Shown: positions 10,224-19,087, counted from the stretch's first letter. The stretch: 64,000 nt of DNA from Gloeomargarita lithophora Alchichica-D10 (GCF_001870225.1 NZ_CP017675.1:26211-90210), one strand, 5' to 3'. The notes: generated by a model not told the origin, from the sequence alone. Made by a program: numbers and translations.

Positions 10224-10687
10224 CCCAAAAAAGTTTGCAACGACTGCCAGCGAAATTCCCGGTCGCTCGCCACCTCCACCACCACCTTACACCGGGGGTT
10301 CAGGGTCGGCAGGAGGCTCAAATAGCGCAATTCTTGTTGGGAAAGCACCTTGCCTTCGATCAACCACAGGACTAACCCCTGCGCCTGGGGGGGCAAAGCG
10401 GCCAAGGCATTATCCAGCAAGGGCGGGAAATAATACACATCCCCCACCGCCGCCGGTTGCGCCAAAGCTTTCCCCAAATGCGGTGGCCGTACCCCGTGAA
10501 ACCGGGTCAAAAACGCCTCCAAATCCCCCATCCCCCGTGCCGTCATGGGGAGCGTGCGATAACCCGCCCCTTTGAGTCGCCGTTGGTAACGCCCCTCATG
10601 TCCCCCCTCCGGCGGCACCCAAACCGCCAACGCTCCCTGGGTGGCTAAATCCTGGGCAAAACCATTACCAATAACTAAAAGTGCCAT
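10220..10687 (-). CDS. ndhN: NAD(P)H-quinone oxidoreductase subunit N
   Basis: NdhN is an oxygenic-photosynthesis-specific subunit of the NDH-1 complex on the thylakoid membrane, which serves cyclic electron flow and respiration. The sequence MALLVIGNGFAQDL, VPPEGGHEGRYQRRLKGAGY, GVRPPHLGK and GLVLWLIEG matches the family along its whole length. It has 155 residues, as expected. The frame is open further upstream to 10834, but the ATG at 10687 matches the family N-terminus, and the longer form would run into the divergent gene at 10758. Its stop overlaps the start of the ECF-type ATPase gene. Confidence 0.93.
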   Translation of the reverse strand: MALLVIGNGFAQDLATQGALAVWVPPEGGHEGRYQRRLKGAGYRTLPMTARGMGDLEAFLTRFHGVRPPHLGKALAQPAAVGDVYYFPPLLDNALAALPPQAQGLVLWLIEGKVLSQQELRYLSLLPTLNPRCKVVVEVASDREFRWQSLQTFLG

Positions 10688-10757
10688 AGGTTTACCTGGA
10701 CGGGCAACTGCATAAAACTGTAACAGAGTTTTTCCCAGATCAGGGTAAAGTAACTGT

Positions 10758-11159
10758 ATGGATTCGGTTCCAGCTATGAACACCACCAATTTTCGCGAAG
10801 CCTGCCAAACCTGGGGCACGGGAACCCGCCCCATTTTGGAATTGGGCAGTTTAATTCATACGGGGGAAGATGCGCGGGCATTGATGCGGGTGATTAGTGC
10901 CCTGTGGAGTCAGGGTTTAGAGCTAGACGATTCCACCGTGACCCGGATGGCCTTCATCTACGACCTGCTCAGCCATTGGGAATCCTGGAGCAAACATCAG
11001 GCGCAGGAATGTGAACAGGTGGTGCGGGGATTGCAACTGCAACTGGGGCAAATGCAGATGGCGAGCCATGCCCACCTGCCCTGCTCCCAGGAAACCTTGG
11101 ATTTGCTGATTCAAGTATTGGGGAGTGGCATTAGTGCCCATATTGATGACATGAATTAA
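10758..11159 (+). CDS. Hypothetical protein (133 aa)
   Basis: I do not recognise a family. The sequence is soluble, with no signal peptide or membrane segment. It looks helical, with LIHTGEDARALMRVISALWSQG and LDDSTVTRMAFIYDLLSHWESW, a Gln-rich middle (LQLQLGQMQ) and a short acidic tail. ATG 10758 or ATG 10776 could be the start. It is divergent from ndhN, with a 70-bp shared upstream region. A type B element begins 18 bp after the stop. Codon use looks like that of the neighbours, so it is probably a real gene. Confidence 0.6.
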   Translation: MDSVPAMNTTNFREACQTWGTGTRPILELGSLIHTGEDARALMRVISALWSQGLELDDSTVTRMAFIYDLLSHWESWSKHQAQECEQVVRGLQLQLGQMQMASHAHLPCSQETLDLLIQVLGSGISAHIDDMN

Positions 11160-11177
11160 TTAAAAAAATTAATTGCC

Positions 11178-11297
11178 GGACACTTCTAAACAATTGGTCG
11201 CAGGGCATCGCTCCGTTATTGGTTCTCAGTAATACCGGCATTCCGTCGAGATGAATTTCTGCTGGTACAAATAATACGGAGGTGTCCAGAAGTGTCC
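11178..11297. mobile_element. Type B modular hairpin element
   Basis: The left end is GGACACTTCTAAACAATTGGTCGCAGGG. The core continues to TTGGTTCTCAGTAAT and the right arm ends in ACGGAGGTGTCC at 11287. AGAAGTGTCC, an exact inverted copy of the left 10 bp, follows at 11288-11297. No clear target duplication is seen. The next 90 bp up to crtQ include ATGCTCCCTCGTCCTACTGGTTCTC, which resembles a decayed second core. Confidence 0.7.
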
Positions 11298-11417
11298 ATT
11301 ACTTGCTCGGCTATAACGGCTCTCATACCCCCTTCGCCGGGGCTGGGATGCTCCCTCGTCCTACTGGTTCTCCCCCCTCTGAGCTAGAATGTTAAGCAAA
11401 GTTAAATTTCTGTGACC

Positions 11418-12854
11418 ATGCGGGTAGCAATTGTCGGGGCGGGTTTGGCGGGGCTGGCAACGGCGGTGGGGTTGGTGGATGCCGGACATCAGGTGACCCT
11501 CTACGAAGGTCGTCGGTTTGTGGGGGGTAAGGCGGGCAGTTGGCAGGACGAACAGGGCAACCATATTGAGATGGGGTTACACGTATTTTTTAATAATTAC
11601 TACAATTTATTTGCTCTCCTGGGGAAAGTGGGTGGATTTAGCAATTTGTTACCCAAAGAACACGTCCATACTTTTGTGAATTGGGGTGGAGAACTAGGGC
11701 AATTGGATTTTCGCTTTCTTTTGGGGGCACCATTTCACGGCCTCAAAGCCTTTTTTACCACAGCGCAATTAACCTGGTTAGACAAGCTCCGCAATGCTTT
11801 GGCTTTGGGCACTAGTCCGATTGTACCGGGGTTGGTGAATTATGATTGGGCGATGCAATGGATTCGGGATTTAGACCGGATGAGTTTTGCGGATTGGTTT
11901 CGCAGTCATGGGGGTTCCCAACACAGTTTAGAACGAATGTGGAATCCGATTGCTTTGGCCTTGGGATTTATTGATACGGAGCAGATTTCCGCCCGCTGTA
12001 TGTTGACGATTTTTTTGATGTTTGCCACCCGCACGGAAGCCTCCCGGTTGAATATGCTCAAGGGTTCGCCGGATCAATACTTGCATCAGCCGATTGTGCA
12101 GTATATCCAAGAGCGGGGAGCCGAGATTTTTACCTCCCGCCGGGTGCGGCAGATTCAGTTTGCGGAAACGCCTGTGGGGACGCAAGTGACGGGTTTAATT
12201 CTGGCGCAGGGGGAAGGGGAGGAATGGGTGACGGCGGATGTTTATGTGTGCGCCTGTGATGTGCCGGGGATTCAGCGTTTGTTGCCCCAGGAGTGGCGAA
12301 AATGGCCGGAATTTGACCGGATTTATCAACTAAAAGCGGTGCCGGTGGTGACGGTGCAGTTACGCTTTGATGGTTGGGTGACGGAAATGTGCGACCCGAT
12401 AGCCCAAAAATCCCTGGCAAAAGCCGCTGGTTTGGACAATTTGCTCTATAGTGCGGATGCGGATTTTTCCTGTTTTGCGGATTTGGCCGTGACCAGTCCG
12501 GCGGATTATTACCGGGAGGGGCAGGGTTCTTTAATGCAGGTGGTACTTACTCCCGGTGACCCGTTTATTCCAATGAGTAATGAACAGATTGCCCACCACG
12601 CTCTCGCCCAAATTCATCAACTTTTTCCCTCCTCCCAAGCGTTAAATATGACCTGGTTTAGTGTGGTGAAATTAGCCCAATCATTATACCGAGAAAATCC
12701 GGGGATGGAGATGTTTCGCCCGCCGCAAAAAACCCCGATTCCTAACTTTTTCCTGGCCGGTAGTTATACCCAGCAGGACTACATTGACAGCATGGAAGGG
12801 GCGGTAATTTCCGGTCAACAGGCCGCCCAAGCAGTGTTAGCATCCCTGAGGTAA
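11418..12854 (+). CDS. crtQ: 9,9'-di-cis-zeta-carotene desaturase (plant/cyanobacterial CrtQ)
   Basis: CrtQ desaturates zeta-carotene to (poly-cis) lycopene in carotenoid synthesis at the membrane, with FAD and plastoquinone. The N-terminus [30 protein letters not shown] is split here as a Rossmann dinucleotide-binding motif (GAGLAGL) plus the acidic end of beta-2. GGKAGSW and [15 protein letters not shown] are typical of the ZDS/PDS family and favour ZDS. The C-terminal [19 protein letters not shown] is the carotenoid-desaturase signature. Its length of about 478 residues fits. GTG 11412 is also in frame, but ATG 11418 matches the family start. The SRPBCC gene follows after 5 nt, an arrangement seen in other cyanobacteria. 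Confidence 0.95.
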   Translation: MRVAIVGAGLAGLATAVGLVDAGHQVTLYEGRRFVGGKAGSWQDEQGNHIEMGLHVFFNNYYNLFALLGKVGGFSNLLPKEHVHTFVNWGGELGQLDFRFLLGAPFHGLKAFFTTAQLTWLDKLRNALALGTSPIVPGLVNYDWAMQWIRDLDRMSFADWFRSHGGSQHSLERMWNPIALALGFIDTEQISARCMLTIFLMFATRTEASRLNMLKGSPDQYLHQPIVQYIQERGAEIFTSRRVRQIQFAETPVGTQVTGLILAQGEGEEWVTADVYVCACDVPGIQRLLPQEWRKWPEFDRIYQLKAVPVVTVQLRFDGWVTEMCDPIAQKSLAKAAGLDNLLYSADADFSCFADLAVTSPADYYREGQGSLMQVVLTPGDPFIPMSNEQIAHHALAQIHQLFPSSQALNMTWFSVVKLAQSLYRENPGMEMFRPPQKTPIPNFFLAGSYTQQDYIDSMEGAVISGQQAAQAVLASLR

Positions 12855-12859
12855 TTCCC

Positions 12860-13321
12860 ATGACTGAGTGGCTGGAACATACGGTGCAGGTGGATGTGGA
12901 AATTCCCGTCAGTGAGGCGTGGGCACTGTGGTCGGATTTGGAGCAAATTCCCCATTGGATGCAGTGGATTCGCTCGGTGGAAGTCCTGCCGGAGCAACCG
13001 GAATTGTCCCGTTGGCATTTGGCAACCCGGGGTTTGGATTTTAACTGGCACTCCCGGATTGTGAAGCAAATTCCCCTGCAAATCATGCAGTGGGAGTCGG
13101 TGACCGGGCTACCCAACCGGGGGGCGGTGCGGTTTTATGACCGGGGGGCGCATTGTGTGGTGAAACTCACCGTGGCCTACAGCCTGCCCGCCTGGGTGAG
13201 CCAGTGGGTGGACGGGCTGGTCGGCCCCCACGTGGAGCGGACGTTACGGTTGGATTTGGAGCGGTTTCGCCTCTACAGCCAAGGCTTGTCGCCCGAATTA
13301 GCCCCCGCACGTCTGGCGTAG
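12860..13321 (+). CDS. SRPBCC (START-like) family protein
   Basis: This 153-residue lipid- or polyketide-binding-fold protein belongs to the cyclase/dehydrase branch. The N-terminus HTVQVDVEIPVSEAWALWSDLEQIPHWM is the family's opening strand and helix, and WHSRIVKQIPLQIMQWESV follows in the sheet. It starts 5 nt after crtQ and is likely co-transcribed with it. A link with carotenoid or membrane metabolism is suggested by this pairing only. Its 3' end overlaps convergent hisC by 24 bp. Confidence 0.85.
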   Translation: MTEWLEHTVQVDVEIPVSEAWALWSDLEQIPHWMQWIRSVEVLPEQPELSRWHLATRGLDFNWHSRIVKQIPLQIMQWESVTGLPNRGAVRFYDRGAHCVVKLTVAYSLPAWVSQWVDGLVGPHVERTLRLDLERFRLYSQGLSPELAPARLA

Positions 13322-14404
13322 GCGTTGTAACAAACGGCTATTTTCAGCGGCACTACCAATGGTGAGACGCAATCCCCCGCCCGTGTGACGGACAAGACTG
13401 CCCAGTTCCCTTAAACTCTGATGCAATTGTGGTAAGGGCACTGCTGTAGTGCGAATGTACAGAAAATTTCCCTGACTCGGCCACACCTGTAGGGCTGGGA
13501 TTTTGGTTAATTCCATCCCCAAACGTTCCCGCTCCGTGAGAATTTCCGGGATGCCGCTGAGCAACTGCCGCCGTTGGGTGAGGGCAAATTGCGCCGCCAA
13601 TAGGGAAAACCCGGAAAGATTGTAGGGTAAACGCACTTTTTCCAAAGCCGTAATCACCTCTGGATGGGCGATGGCATAACCGATCCGCAAATTAGCCAAC
13701 CGAAATCCCTTGGAAAAGGTGCGTAAAATCACCCAATTCGGATGCGCTAACAAATCCGGCAATAAGGTATCCTGGCTAAATTCAAAATAGGCTTCATCAA
13801 TTACCACCAAAACCTTGGGCGGCAGGCGTTTTAGCCAATCCCGTTCCGCTGGCGTTAAACCATTGCCGGTGGGGGAATTGGGATGCACGACAAAGACAAC
13901 CCGGATGGGTTCTTGGTTCATTAACTCCGTCGCCTGGGTCGTGTTAATGGCAAACTGTTCATCCCGCCCCGCCGCCCACACGGGGATGCCCAGGGTACGG
14001 GCGAGGATTTGATACATGGAAAACGTGGGTTCTGCGATGAGAATGCCCGCATTTTGCCCCAGGCAGGTCGCCATCAACAGGGAGCGAATCAACTCATCCG
14101 AGCCATTGCCGAGGGCTAACCAATCGGCGGTCAGGGAACCGGTCGTCAACCCTTCACCAACGTAATTACAAAGTTCGTATTTCAATTCCCCGTGACTGCC
14201 ATCGGGATAGCGATTATTTTCCATATCCTGGCGGTACATCCAGGCCAATTTTTCTTTTAAGGACGGCGGCCAATCCAGGGGAAATTCATTGCCATCCAGC
14301 CAGTCCGCCCCCGCTTCCCGTGCCTGGGGGTGATAGGTGGCAAGACTGACCAAATCCGGTCGCAAACAGGGGAGCATGGGTGCATCGCCATCACGCTGTT
14401 CCAT
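13298..14404 (-). CDS. hisC: Histidinol-phosphate aminotransferase
   Basis: This PLP enzyme converts imidazole-acetol phosphate and glutamate to histidinol phosphate in histidine synthesis. Fold-type I features are present: NGSDELIRSLLMA (cofactor phosphate site), HPNSPTGN, VIDEAYFEFS, and the Schiff-base lysine in RTFSKGFRLANLRIGY. The frame extends to 14470, but that would reach the divergent gene and leave no promoter space. ATG 14404 gives about 368 residues, the usual HisC length; ATG 14377 (MLPCLRPDL) is another option. It is convergent with the SRPBCC gene, overlapping it by 24 bp. Confidence 0.93.
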   Translation of the reverse strand: MEQRDGDAPMLPCLRPDLVSLATYHPQAREAGADWLDGNEFPLDWPPSLKEKLAWMYRQDMENNRYPDGSHGELKYELCNYVGEGLTTGSLTADWLALGNGSDELIRSLLMATCLGQNAGILIAEPTFSMYQILARTLGIPVWAAGRDEQFAINTTQATELMNQEPIRVVFVVHPNSPTGNGLTPAERDWLKRLPPKVLVVIDEAYFEFSQDTLLPDLLAHPNWVILRTFSKGFRLANLRIGYAIAHPEVITALEKVRLPYNLSGFSLLAAQFALTQRRQLLSGIPEILTERERLGMELTKIPALQVWPSQGNFLYIRTTAVPLPQLHQSLRELGSLVRHTGGGLRLTIGSAAENSRLLQRLRQTCGG

Positions 14405-14472
14405 CCTAGCGGCTGTACCCGGCAGAACTGTTAAGTTAAAATAAAGTTGACAGTTCAGGAGCGGGGGCATCT

Positions 14473-14757
14473 ATGGCGCAGGCAATCTGGGAAGGCGTGG
14501 TACTGGCAGAAAGCGACCGTTATGAGGTGGTGGAAAACAATGTGTACTTCCCGCCGGAAACCTTGAAGATGCAGTATTTTCAGCCTACCAATACCCACAC
14601 CACCTGTGGCTGGAAGGGGGTCGCCAGTTATTACACCATAGCCGTTGATAACAAGGAAAATAAAGATGCGGCCTGGTATTACCCGGAACCGAAGGCGGCG
14701 GCCAGCAATATCAAGGGCTATGTGGCCTTTTGGCGGGGTGTGCAGGTCAAACGTTAG
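14473..14757 (+). CDS. DUF427 domain protein
   Basis: This small 94-residue single-domain protein matches DUF427 well: AIWEGVVLAESDRYEVVENNVYFPPE in two adjoining blocks, TTCGWKGVASYY, and AAWYYPEPKAAASNIKGYVAFWRG. The fold is a small beta barrel whose biochemical role is unknown. An AGGAG at 14457-14461 lies 11 nt before the ATG. It is divergent from hisC. Confidence 0.9.
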   Translation: MAQAIWEGVVLAESDRYEVVENNVYFPPETLKMQYFQPTNTHTTCGWKGVASYYTIAVDNKENKDAAWYYPEPKAAASNIKGYVAFWRGVQVKR

Positions 14758-14799
14758 GTAAATTGATGCCGGTGCATCCATGCTTGGGGGTTTTTTCCG

Positions 14800-15538
14800 A
14801 TGGCCTTTACGGATTTCCAAACGATCGGTGAGGTTCAGGAGCGATTTTTGGTAAAATATCAAAGTCAAAACTCTGTCCAAGTTAATACTATAACCATTAG
14901 TCAGGAGGACACCTCTATTTATTTGCACCCGCAGAAAGTTATCTCGCTGGAATGCCCATATTACCGAGAACCAAGGGCGGGGGGTGCCCCCCTGCGACCG
15001 CTAATTTTCAATTGATAGAGGTGCCCAGGAGTTGATTGCAGAACTGGAATTCACGGAAAAGTTTATTGATACCCGTGTATCAGAATTTGCGATTAGGGAA
15101 AATTTGATTTTTCCAACCCTTAAAGCCGCCTATCGCCCTTATGCTAATTTATTTTCCCTATGGAGTCATCGGTTTATTCGCTATGATGAAACGTTGGTGG
15201 GAACCCCGGATTACTTGGTATCCCAGCGTTCAAATTTGGGTAAGACCGTTTTGGGGAAACCTTTGCTGTTAATTGCAGAAGCTAAAAAGAATGATTTTGA
15301 TGGGGGTTGGGCACAGTGTCTTGCCGCTATGGTTGCTGCTCAGAAGATGAATGAGCAGGCCATGACCATCTATGGCATTGTCACCGATGGTAAAATGTGG
15401 CAATTTGGTAAACTGGAGAAGGATTGTTTCACTTTTAATGAACGCCTCTATACCCTGGATAATCTATCGGAACTGATGGGGGCTTGGGATTTTATTTATA
15501 CGCAGTTGCAAGCTCAGTTAATGTGTTATGTGAACTAG
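14800..15538 (+). pseudogene. Cyanobacterial conserved protein split by a type B element
   Basis: The 5' part (ATG 14800, MAFTDFQTIGEVQERFLVKYQSQ to TISQ) is interrupted at 14907. The 3' part resumes at 15031 (ELIAELEFTEKFIDTRVSEF) and runs to the stop at 15538. The sequence resembles a cyanobacterial family with a nuclease-like flavour (GTPDYLVS, LLIAEAKKNDFDGGWAQCLAAM) and no assigned function. CAGGA stands on both sides of the insert (14902-14906 and 15026-15030). Removing 14907-15030 (124 bp) joins the two frames exactly and gives a 204-residue protein. The 3' half has a TTG at 15032 and could conceivably be translated alone. No other damage is visible, so the insertion looks recent. Confidence 0.85.
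14907..15025. mobile_element. Type B modular hairpin element with 5-bp target duplication
   Basis: The ends are GGACACCTCTAT at the left and ATAGAGGTGCC at the right, which is the inverse with one base missing. The core is in reverse orientation: GAGAACCAAGGGCGGGGGG followed by TGCCCCCCTGCGACCGC. Direct repeats CAGGA flank it on both sides. It contains no coding capacity of its own. Copies with the same left arm occur at 2041-2190 (reversed). Confidence 0.88.
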
Positions 15539-15550
15539 GGAGGAACCAGC

Positions 15551-15838
15551 GTGGCGACGGAAATTCTGGAAAAACCAAAAACGGGCGGGCAGCGCAAACA
15601 CGCCCCAAATTACAAGGTGTTATTACACAATGACGACCACAACAGCATGGAATATGTGGTGGAATCCCTGATGAAAACCGTGCCTAGCCTGTCCTGGATG
15701 GATGCGGTGGCGGTGATGATGGAAGCCCACAATACGGGGATTGGTTTGGTAATTGTCTGCGCCCAGGAACCGGCGGAATTTTATTGCGAAGGTCTGCAAA
15801 GGCGGGGGTTGACCTGCACGATTGAACCGGAATGCTAA
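15551..15838 (+). CDS. clpS: ATP-dependent Clp protease adaptor ClpS
   Basis: ClpS delivers N-degron substrates to the Clp chaperone-protease. The core NYKVLLHNDDHNSMEYVVESL and MEAHNTGIGLVIVCAQEPAEFY shows the usual binding-pocket residues (NDD near residue 29, then the His of EAHNTG). It has 95 residues. The start is GTG at 15551, with GGGAGGAA just upstream as a good ribosome binding site. Its stop overlaps the ATG of the next gene (ATGCTAA), so clpS, the CPBP protease and the lipoprotein gene look like one operon. Confidence 0.95.
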   Translation: MATEILEKPKTGGQRKHAPNYKVLLHNDDHNSMEYVVESLMKTVPSLSWMDAVAVMMEAHNTGIGLVIVCAQEPAEFYCEGLQRRGLTCTIEPEC

Positions 15839-16662
15839 AGGCGAGGTTGAGCCGGTTAGCCAACCTACCCTTCCCCCTGCGTTTGCTGGCTTTTGTCCTG
15901 ATTTTACTCGGTTTTTGGTTGCCGGTGGTACTGGTGCTTTGGCCGTTTTTAGGCACGGGTGACCAGGTGCGGTATCTGGCGACCACGATTCTTTATCTGC
16001 AATTTGTCGGTATTTTGTACCTCTGGGGCTGGGGGGTGCGGGGGGAAGAGCGTCCCCTGGCTAGTTATGGCTTAAATTTACAGGGGCGTTGGTGGGGGGA
16101 AGCCCTGAGCGGTTGGGTTTTGGGGCTGATGGCTCTGATGTTATTGCTGAGTATGCAGGCGGCCTGGGGGTGGTTGTTTTGGCAAAATCCACCGGGGATG
16201 CGGATTTTTTTAGAGGGGGTGGCGGTGGGGCTGGGGGTGGCCTTAGCGGAGGAATTGTTGTTTCGGGGGTGGCTATGGCAGGAATTGCGCTGGGACTATG
16301 GGCGGGTGGGGGCGGTGTGGGGCGGTAGTTTTTTGTTCGCCGGGGCGCATTTTTTCCATCCTTGGGAGGTGATTTTAACCATCTGGCCGCAATTTCCGGG
16401 CTTAGTATTATTGGGGTTGAGTTTGGCCTGGGGGCGTTTGGCCTGTGGGGGGCGGCTGGGGTGGCCGGTGGGGTTTCACGGCGGGCTGGTGGCGACCTAC
16501 TACTGGGTGCGGGTGGGGGGCTGGCTAACGGTCAATCCCGATTTGCCCGCTTGGTTAACGGCATTGGAGAGCAATCCCCTGGCGAGTCCCTTGGGGTTGA
16601 CAGCCATGCTGGGGGTGGCGGTGGGGACTCGCTGGTGGGCGCAAAGAATGTCCCCGGAGTGA
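15832..16662 (+). CDS. CPBP family intramembrane glutamic endopeptidase
   Basis: This 276-residue multi-spanning membrane protein has at least six hydrophobic segments. The CPBP (Abi) motifs are present: EELLFRGWLW near residue 140 (catalytic EE plus Arg), the His of FAGAHFFHP and the HGG of the last conserved helix. The family includes CAAX-prenyl proteases, bacteriocin-immunity proteins and, in phototrophs, proteins of unknown substrate. Start ATG 15832 overlaps the clpS stop by 7 nt, and its own stop overlaps the lipoprotein ATG. Co-expression with ClpS suggests a proteolysis role, but this is inferred. Confidence 0.9.
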   Translation: MLKARLSRLANLPFPLRLLAFVLILLGFWLPVVLVLWPFLGTGDQVRYLATTILYLQFVGILYLWGWGVRGEERPLASYGLNLQGRWWGEALSGWVLGLMALMLLLSMQAAWGWLFWQNPPGMRIFLEGVAVGLGVALAEELLFRGWLWQELRWDYGRVGAVWGGSFLFAGAHFFHPWEVILTIWPQFPGLVLLGLSLAWGRLACGGRLGWPVGFHGGLVATYYWVRVGGWLTVNPDLPAWLTALESNPLASPLGLTAMLGVAVGTRWWAQRMSPE

Positions 16663-17057
16663 TGGGCAAATCCTACTACTGGGTCGCCCTCGTCCTGGCG
16701 TTGACCGGATGTGGCGCACCTGTGGTGGCGGTGGCACCTGGATTTACCCCCGTGATGTTGCAGGGACGGGCGGGGGGAAGAGTAGCCAGCGGCCTGTGCG
16801 GTTATATTGGTCGCCGTCCCAACCATCGCCTCCAGGTCAGTGCCGATTTGGATTACGCCAAACTCCGGGTCACCAGTCCGGCGGTGGTCACACTCTGGGT
16901 CAAAGGGCCGGATGGGGTTTTTTGTGCCACCCCCATCCAAACCCGCCCCGCCCAAATTTCCGGGTATTGGAAGGCGGGCACCTATGACCTATTTATTGGC
17001 AGTCCCGCCCCCAATACCTTGCCAAATTACCAGCTATTGCTGACAACCGAACGCTAA
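16662..17057 (+). CDS. Predicted lipoprotein, unknown function
   Basis: MGKSYYWVALVLALTGC is a lipoprotein signal peptide with lipobox LTGC. The mature part of about 115 residues is rich in beta-prone sequence (LQVSADLDYAKLRVTSPAVVTL in two adjoining stretches, then YWKAGTYDLFIGS), resembling a small beta-sandwich like those that pack against membrane or surface partners. The frame stays open to 16362, but that extension lies over the CPBP gene; ATG 16662 overlaps the CPBP stop (TGATG) and starts the signal peptide. The stop abuts the convergent pentapeptide-repeat gene without a gap. Confidence 0.8.
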   Translation: MGKSYYWVALVLALTGCGAPVVAVAPGFTPVMLQGRAGGRVASGLCGYIGRRPNHRLQVSADLDYAKLRVTSPAVVTLWVKGPDGVFCATPIQTRPAQISGYWKAGTYDLFIGSPAPNTLPNYQLLLTTER

Positions 17058-18272
17058 TTAACGGGGCAAAATCGCCTCGGTCAGCAGGGCACCATTCAAA
17101 TCCGTGGCATCCAGGAAGGCATCCGTCAAGCAAGCGCGGGTAAAATCCGCCCCCTGCACTAACACTTCGTAGAGGGAAGCCCCGCTCAAATCAGCACCCA
17201 CCAGTTTGGCATTGGTTAAATCCGCCTGGTTGAGAATCGCTCCGATCAAACTCGCCCCACTCAGGTCGGCTTCTTGCAATGATACCCCCGCCAAATCCAC
17301 CCCCGTCAGGTTGGCCTGCACCAGGTTTGCCCCCGTGAGAATCGCCCGCGCCAGCCGCGCATCCGTCAAGTCCGCTTCGCTCAAATTGGCCTCCTTGAGG
17401 GTGGCCTGTACCAAATTACTGCGGTGCAAAATCGCCTTTTGCAACTGCGCCCCGGTCAGGTTGGTGCGGCTCAAATCCACCCCCGTCAAATCCGCCCGCG
17501 TCAGGTCGGCACTGGTGAGGTTGGCATGACCCAGATCCACCCGGTCTAAAATCGCCCCACTCAGACCCACCCGGGTGAGATTCGCCCCCTTGAGGTTGGT
17601 GCGACTAAAATCGGCGTTCATACATTGGGCTTCGGTCAAATCCGCATTGGCCAGATTGGCCTCACTCAAAATCGCATCACTCAGCCCCGCCCGCACCAGT
17701 TTCGCCCCCTGGAGAATCGCCCGACTCAGGTCGGCTTCAAAAAAATTAGCCTGACTCAAATCACTATTACGCAACGCCGTGCGGGTCAAATCCACCCGTG
17801 CCAGGTTAGCCCCAAACAACCGGGCATCATTCAAATTCGCTCCCGTCAAGTCCGCCCCACTCAGGTCTGCCCCGCTCAAATCCGCCTCAATCAACACCGC
17901 CCGACTCAGATTGGCACCCACCAATTTGGCACCCCGCAGGTTTGCCCCCACCAAATCCGCTTCGGTTAATTTCGCCTTATTTAAGACCGCCCCTTCCAAA
18001 TTTCCCTGGCTCAGGTAGGCTCCCACCAACTTCGCCGCCGTGAGATTCGCCTCCCGCAAGACCACCTGGCTCAGGTCTGCCTCCCGCAGGATCGCCCGAC
18101 TCAAATCCGCCCGGGTCAAATTGGCCTGACTGAAGCCAATCCCCGCCAGCTTCGCCCGACTGAGGTTAATCTCCCGCAGAATCGCTAAAGACAAATCCGC
18201 CCCGCTCAGGTTGGCCTGCCGGAAATCCCGCTCCCCATTCGCATAACGCCGCAGTAGTTCGTCCGCATTCAT
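17058..18272 (-). CDS. Pentapeptide repeat protein (404 aa)
   Basis: Nearly the whole protein is an A(D/N)LXX pentapeptide array of about 75 repeats, as in ANLTRADLSRAILREADLSQ. It should fold into a right-handed quadrilateral beta helix. The short N-terminal cap MNADELLRRYANGERDFRQ is the common cyanobacterial lead-in. There is no signal peptide or membrane segment, so it is cytosolic. Such proteins are abundant in cyanobacteria; a few act as DNA mimics on gyrase, but most have no known role. It is convergent with the lipoprotein gene and lies downstream of yebC on the same strand (23-bp gap). Confidence 0.93.
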   Translation of the reverse strand: MNADELLRRYANGERDFRQANLSGADLSLAILREINLSRAKLAGIGFSQANLTRADLSRAILREADLSQVVLREANLTAAKLVGAYLSQGNLEGAVLNKAKLTEADLVGANLRGAKLVGANLSRAVLIEADLSGADLSGADLTGANLNDARLFGANLARVDLTRTALRNSDLSQANFFEADLSRAILQGAKLVRAGLSDAILSEANLANADLTEAQCMNADFSRTNLKGANLTRVGLSGAILDRVDLGHANLTSADLTRADLTGVDLSRTNLTGAQLQKAILHRSNLVQATLKEANLSEADLTDARLARAILTGANLVQANLTGVDLAGVSLQEADLSGASLIGAILNQADLTNAKLVGADLSGASLYEVLVQGADFTRACLTDAFLDATDLNGALLTEAILPR

Positions 18273-18295
18273 GGCTTTATCATACAGGCGATTGG

Positions 18296-19054
18296 TTAAT
18301 TGCCCATACAGGCGACCAAAGTGCGCTCGTCCATGTCAAAGTTAGCACTAACTGTCTGTACATCGTCCAAATCCTCTAACCCCTCCAGCAACCGGAGTAC
18401 CTGCCGCCCCCAATCCGCATCCGTAATTGCCACCGTCATCGTGGGTTGCCAGCGGGTCATGGCCGCCCCCACCCGATACCCCTGGTCTTGCAACGCCGCC
18501 GCCACCCGTTCCAGGTCTAACGGCTCGGTGACCAAAGCGGCGGTTTCCCCCTCCCACTCGTAACCCGTGGCGGGCACCTGCATCGCCGCCGCCAGCAGGT
18601 CGTCTTCGCTGGTCACCCCCGGCATTTCCAGCCAACCCACCTGGGCAAACATCCAGCCCACACAGCCGGTTTCCCCCAGATTACCGCCGTATTTGTTAAA
18701 CGCCGCCCGAATTTCCCCCGCCGTGCGGTTGCGGTTATCCGTGAGGGCTTCGATCAACACCGCCACCCCCCCCAGGGCATAGCCCTCGTAGCGCACGGCT
18801 TCCAAACTATCCGCATCGGCACCCAGCAGACCCGCCCCCTTGGCAATCGCCCGTTCAATATTCTCCTGGGACATCCCGGCGGCCTTGGCCTTTTCCATCG
18901 CCGTCCGCAGGCGAAAATTCCCCGCTGGGTCGGGTAACCCGGTGCGCGCCGCCACAATCATTTCCCGCGAAAACTTGGCAAATATCTGCCCCTTGAGCGC
19001 ATCTACCCGGGCTTTTTGGCGTTTGATATTCGCCCACTTGCTATGTCCCGCCAT
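18296..19054 (-). CDS. YebC/PmpR family regulatory/translation protein
   Basis: MAGHSKWANIKRQKARVDALKGQIF is the invariant N-terminus of the YebC family, placing the start at ATG 19054; the frame extends to 19189 but without support. The protein has 252 residues, with KYGGNLGETGCVGWMF and the DLDDVQTVSANFD tail also typical. Family members have been described as DNA-binding regulators and, more recently, as factors that relieve ribosome stalling. Which applies here cannot be told from sequence. A hybrid repeat lies 34 bp upstream of the start. Confidence 0.93.
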   Translation of the reverse strand: MAGHSKWANIKRQKARVDALKGQIFAKFSREMIVAARTGLPDPAGNFRLRTAMEKAKAAGMSQENIERAIAKGAGLLGADADSLEAVRYEGYALGGVAVLIEALTDNRNRTAGEIRAAFNKYGGNLGETGCVGWMFAQVGWLEMPGVTSEDDLLAAAMQVPATGYEWEGETAALVTEPLDLERVAAALQDQGYRVGAAMTRWQPTMTVAITDADWGRQVLRLLEGLEDLDDVQTVSANFDMDERTLVACMGN

Positions 19055-19087
19055 GGTTCTAATTGAATTAATGAACGCAATGATGTT

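Noticed and set aside
10688..10834. N-terminal extension of ndhN
   Set aside because: The family begins at MALL (10687), and the extension would overlap the divergent gene's start.
16362..16661. N-terminal extension of the lipoprotein ORF
   Set aside because: The Gly-rich extension lies out of frame over the CPBP gene; the signal peptide begins at ATG 16662.
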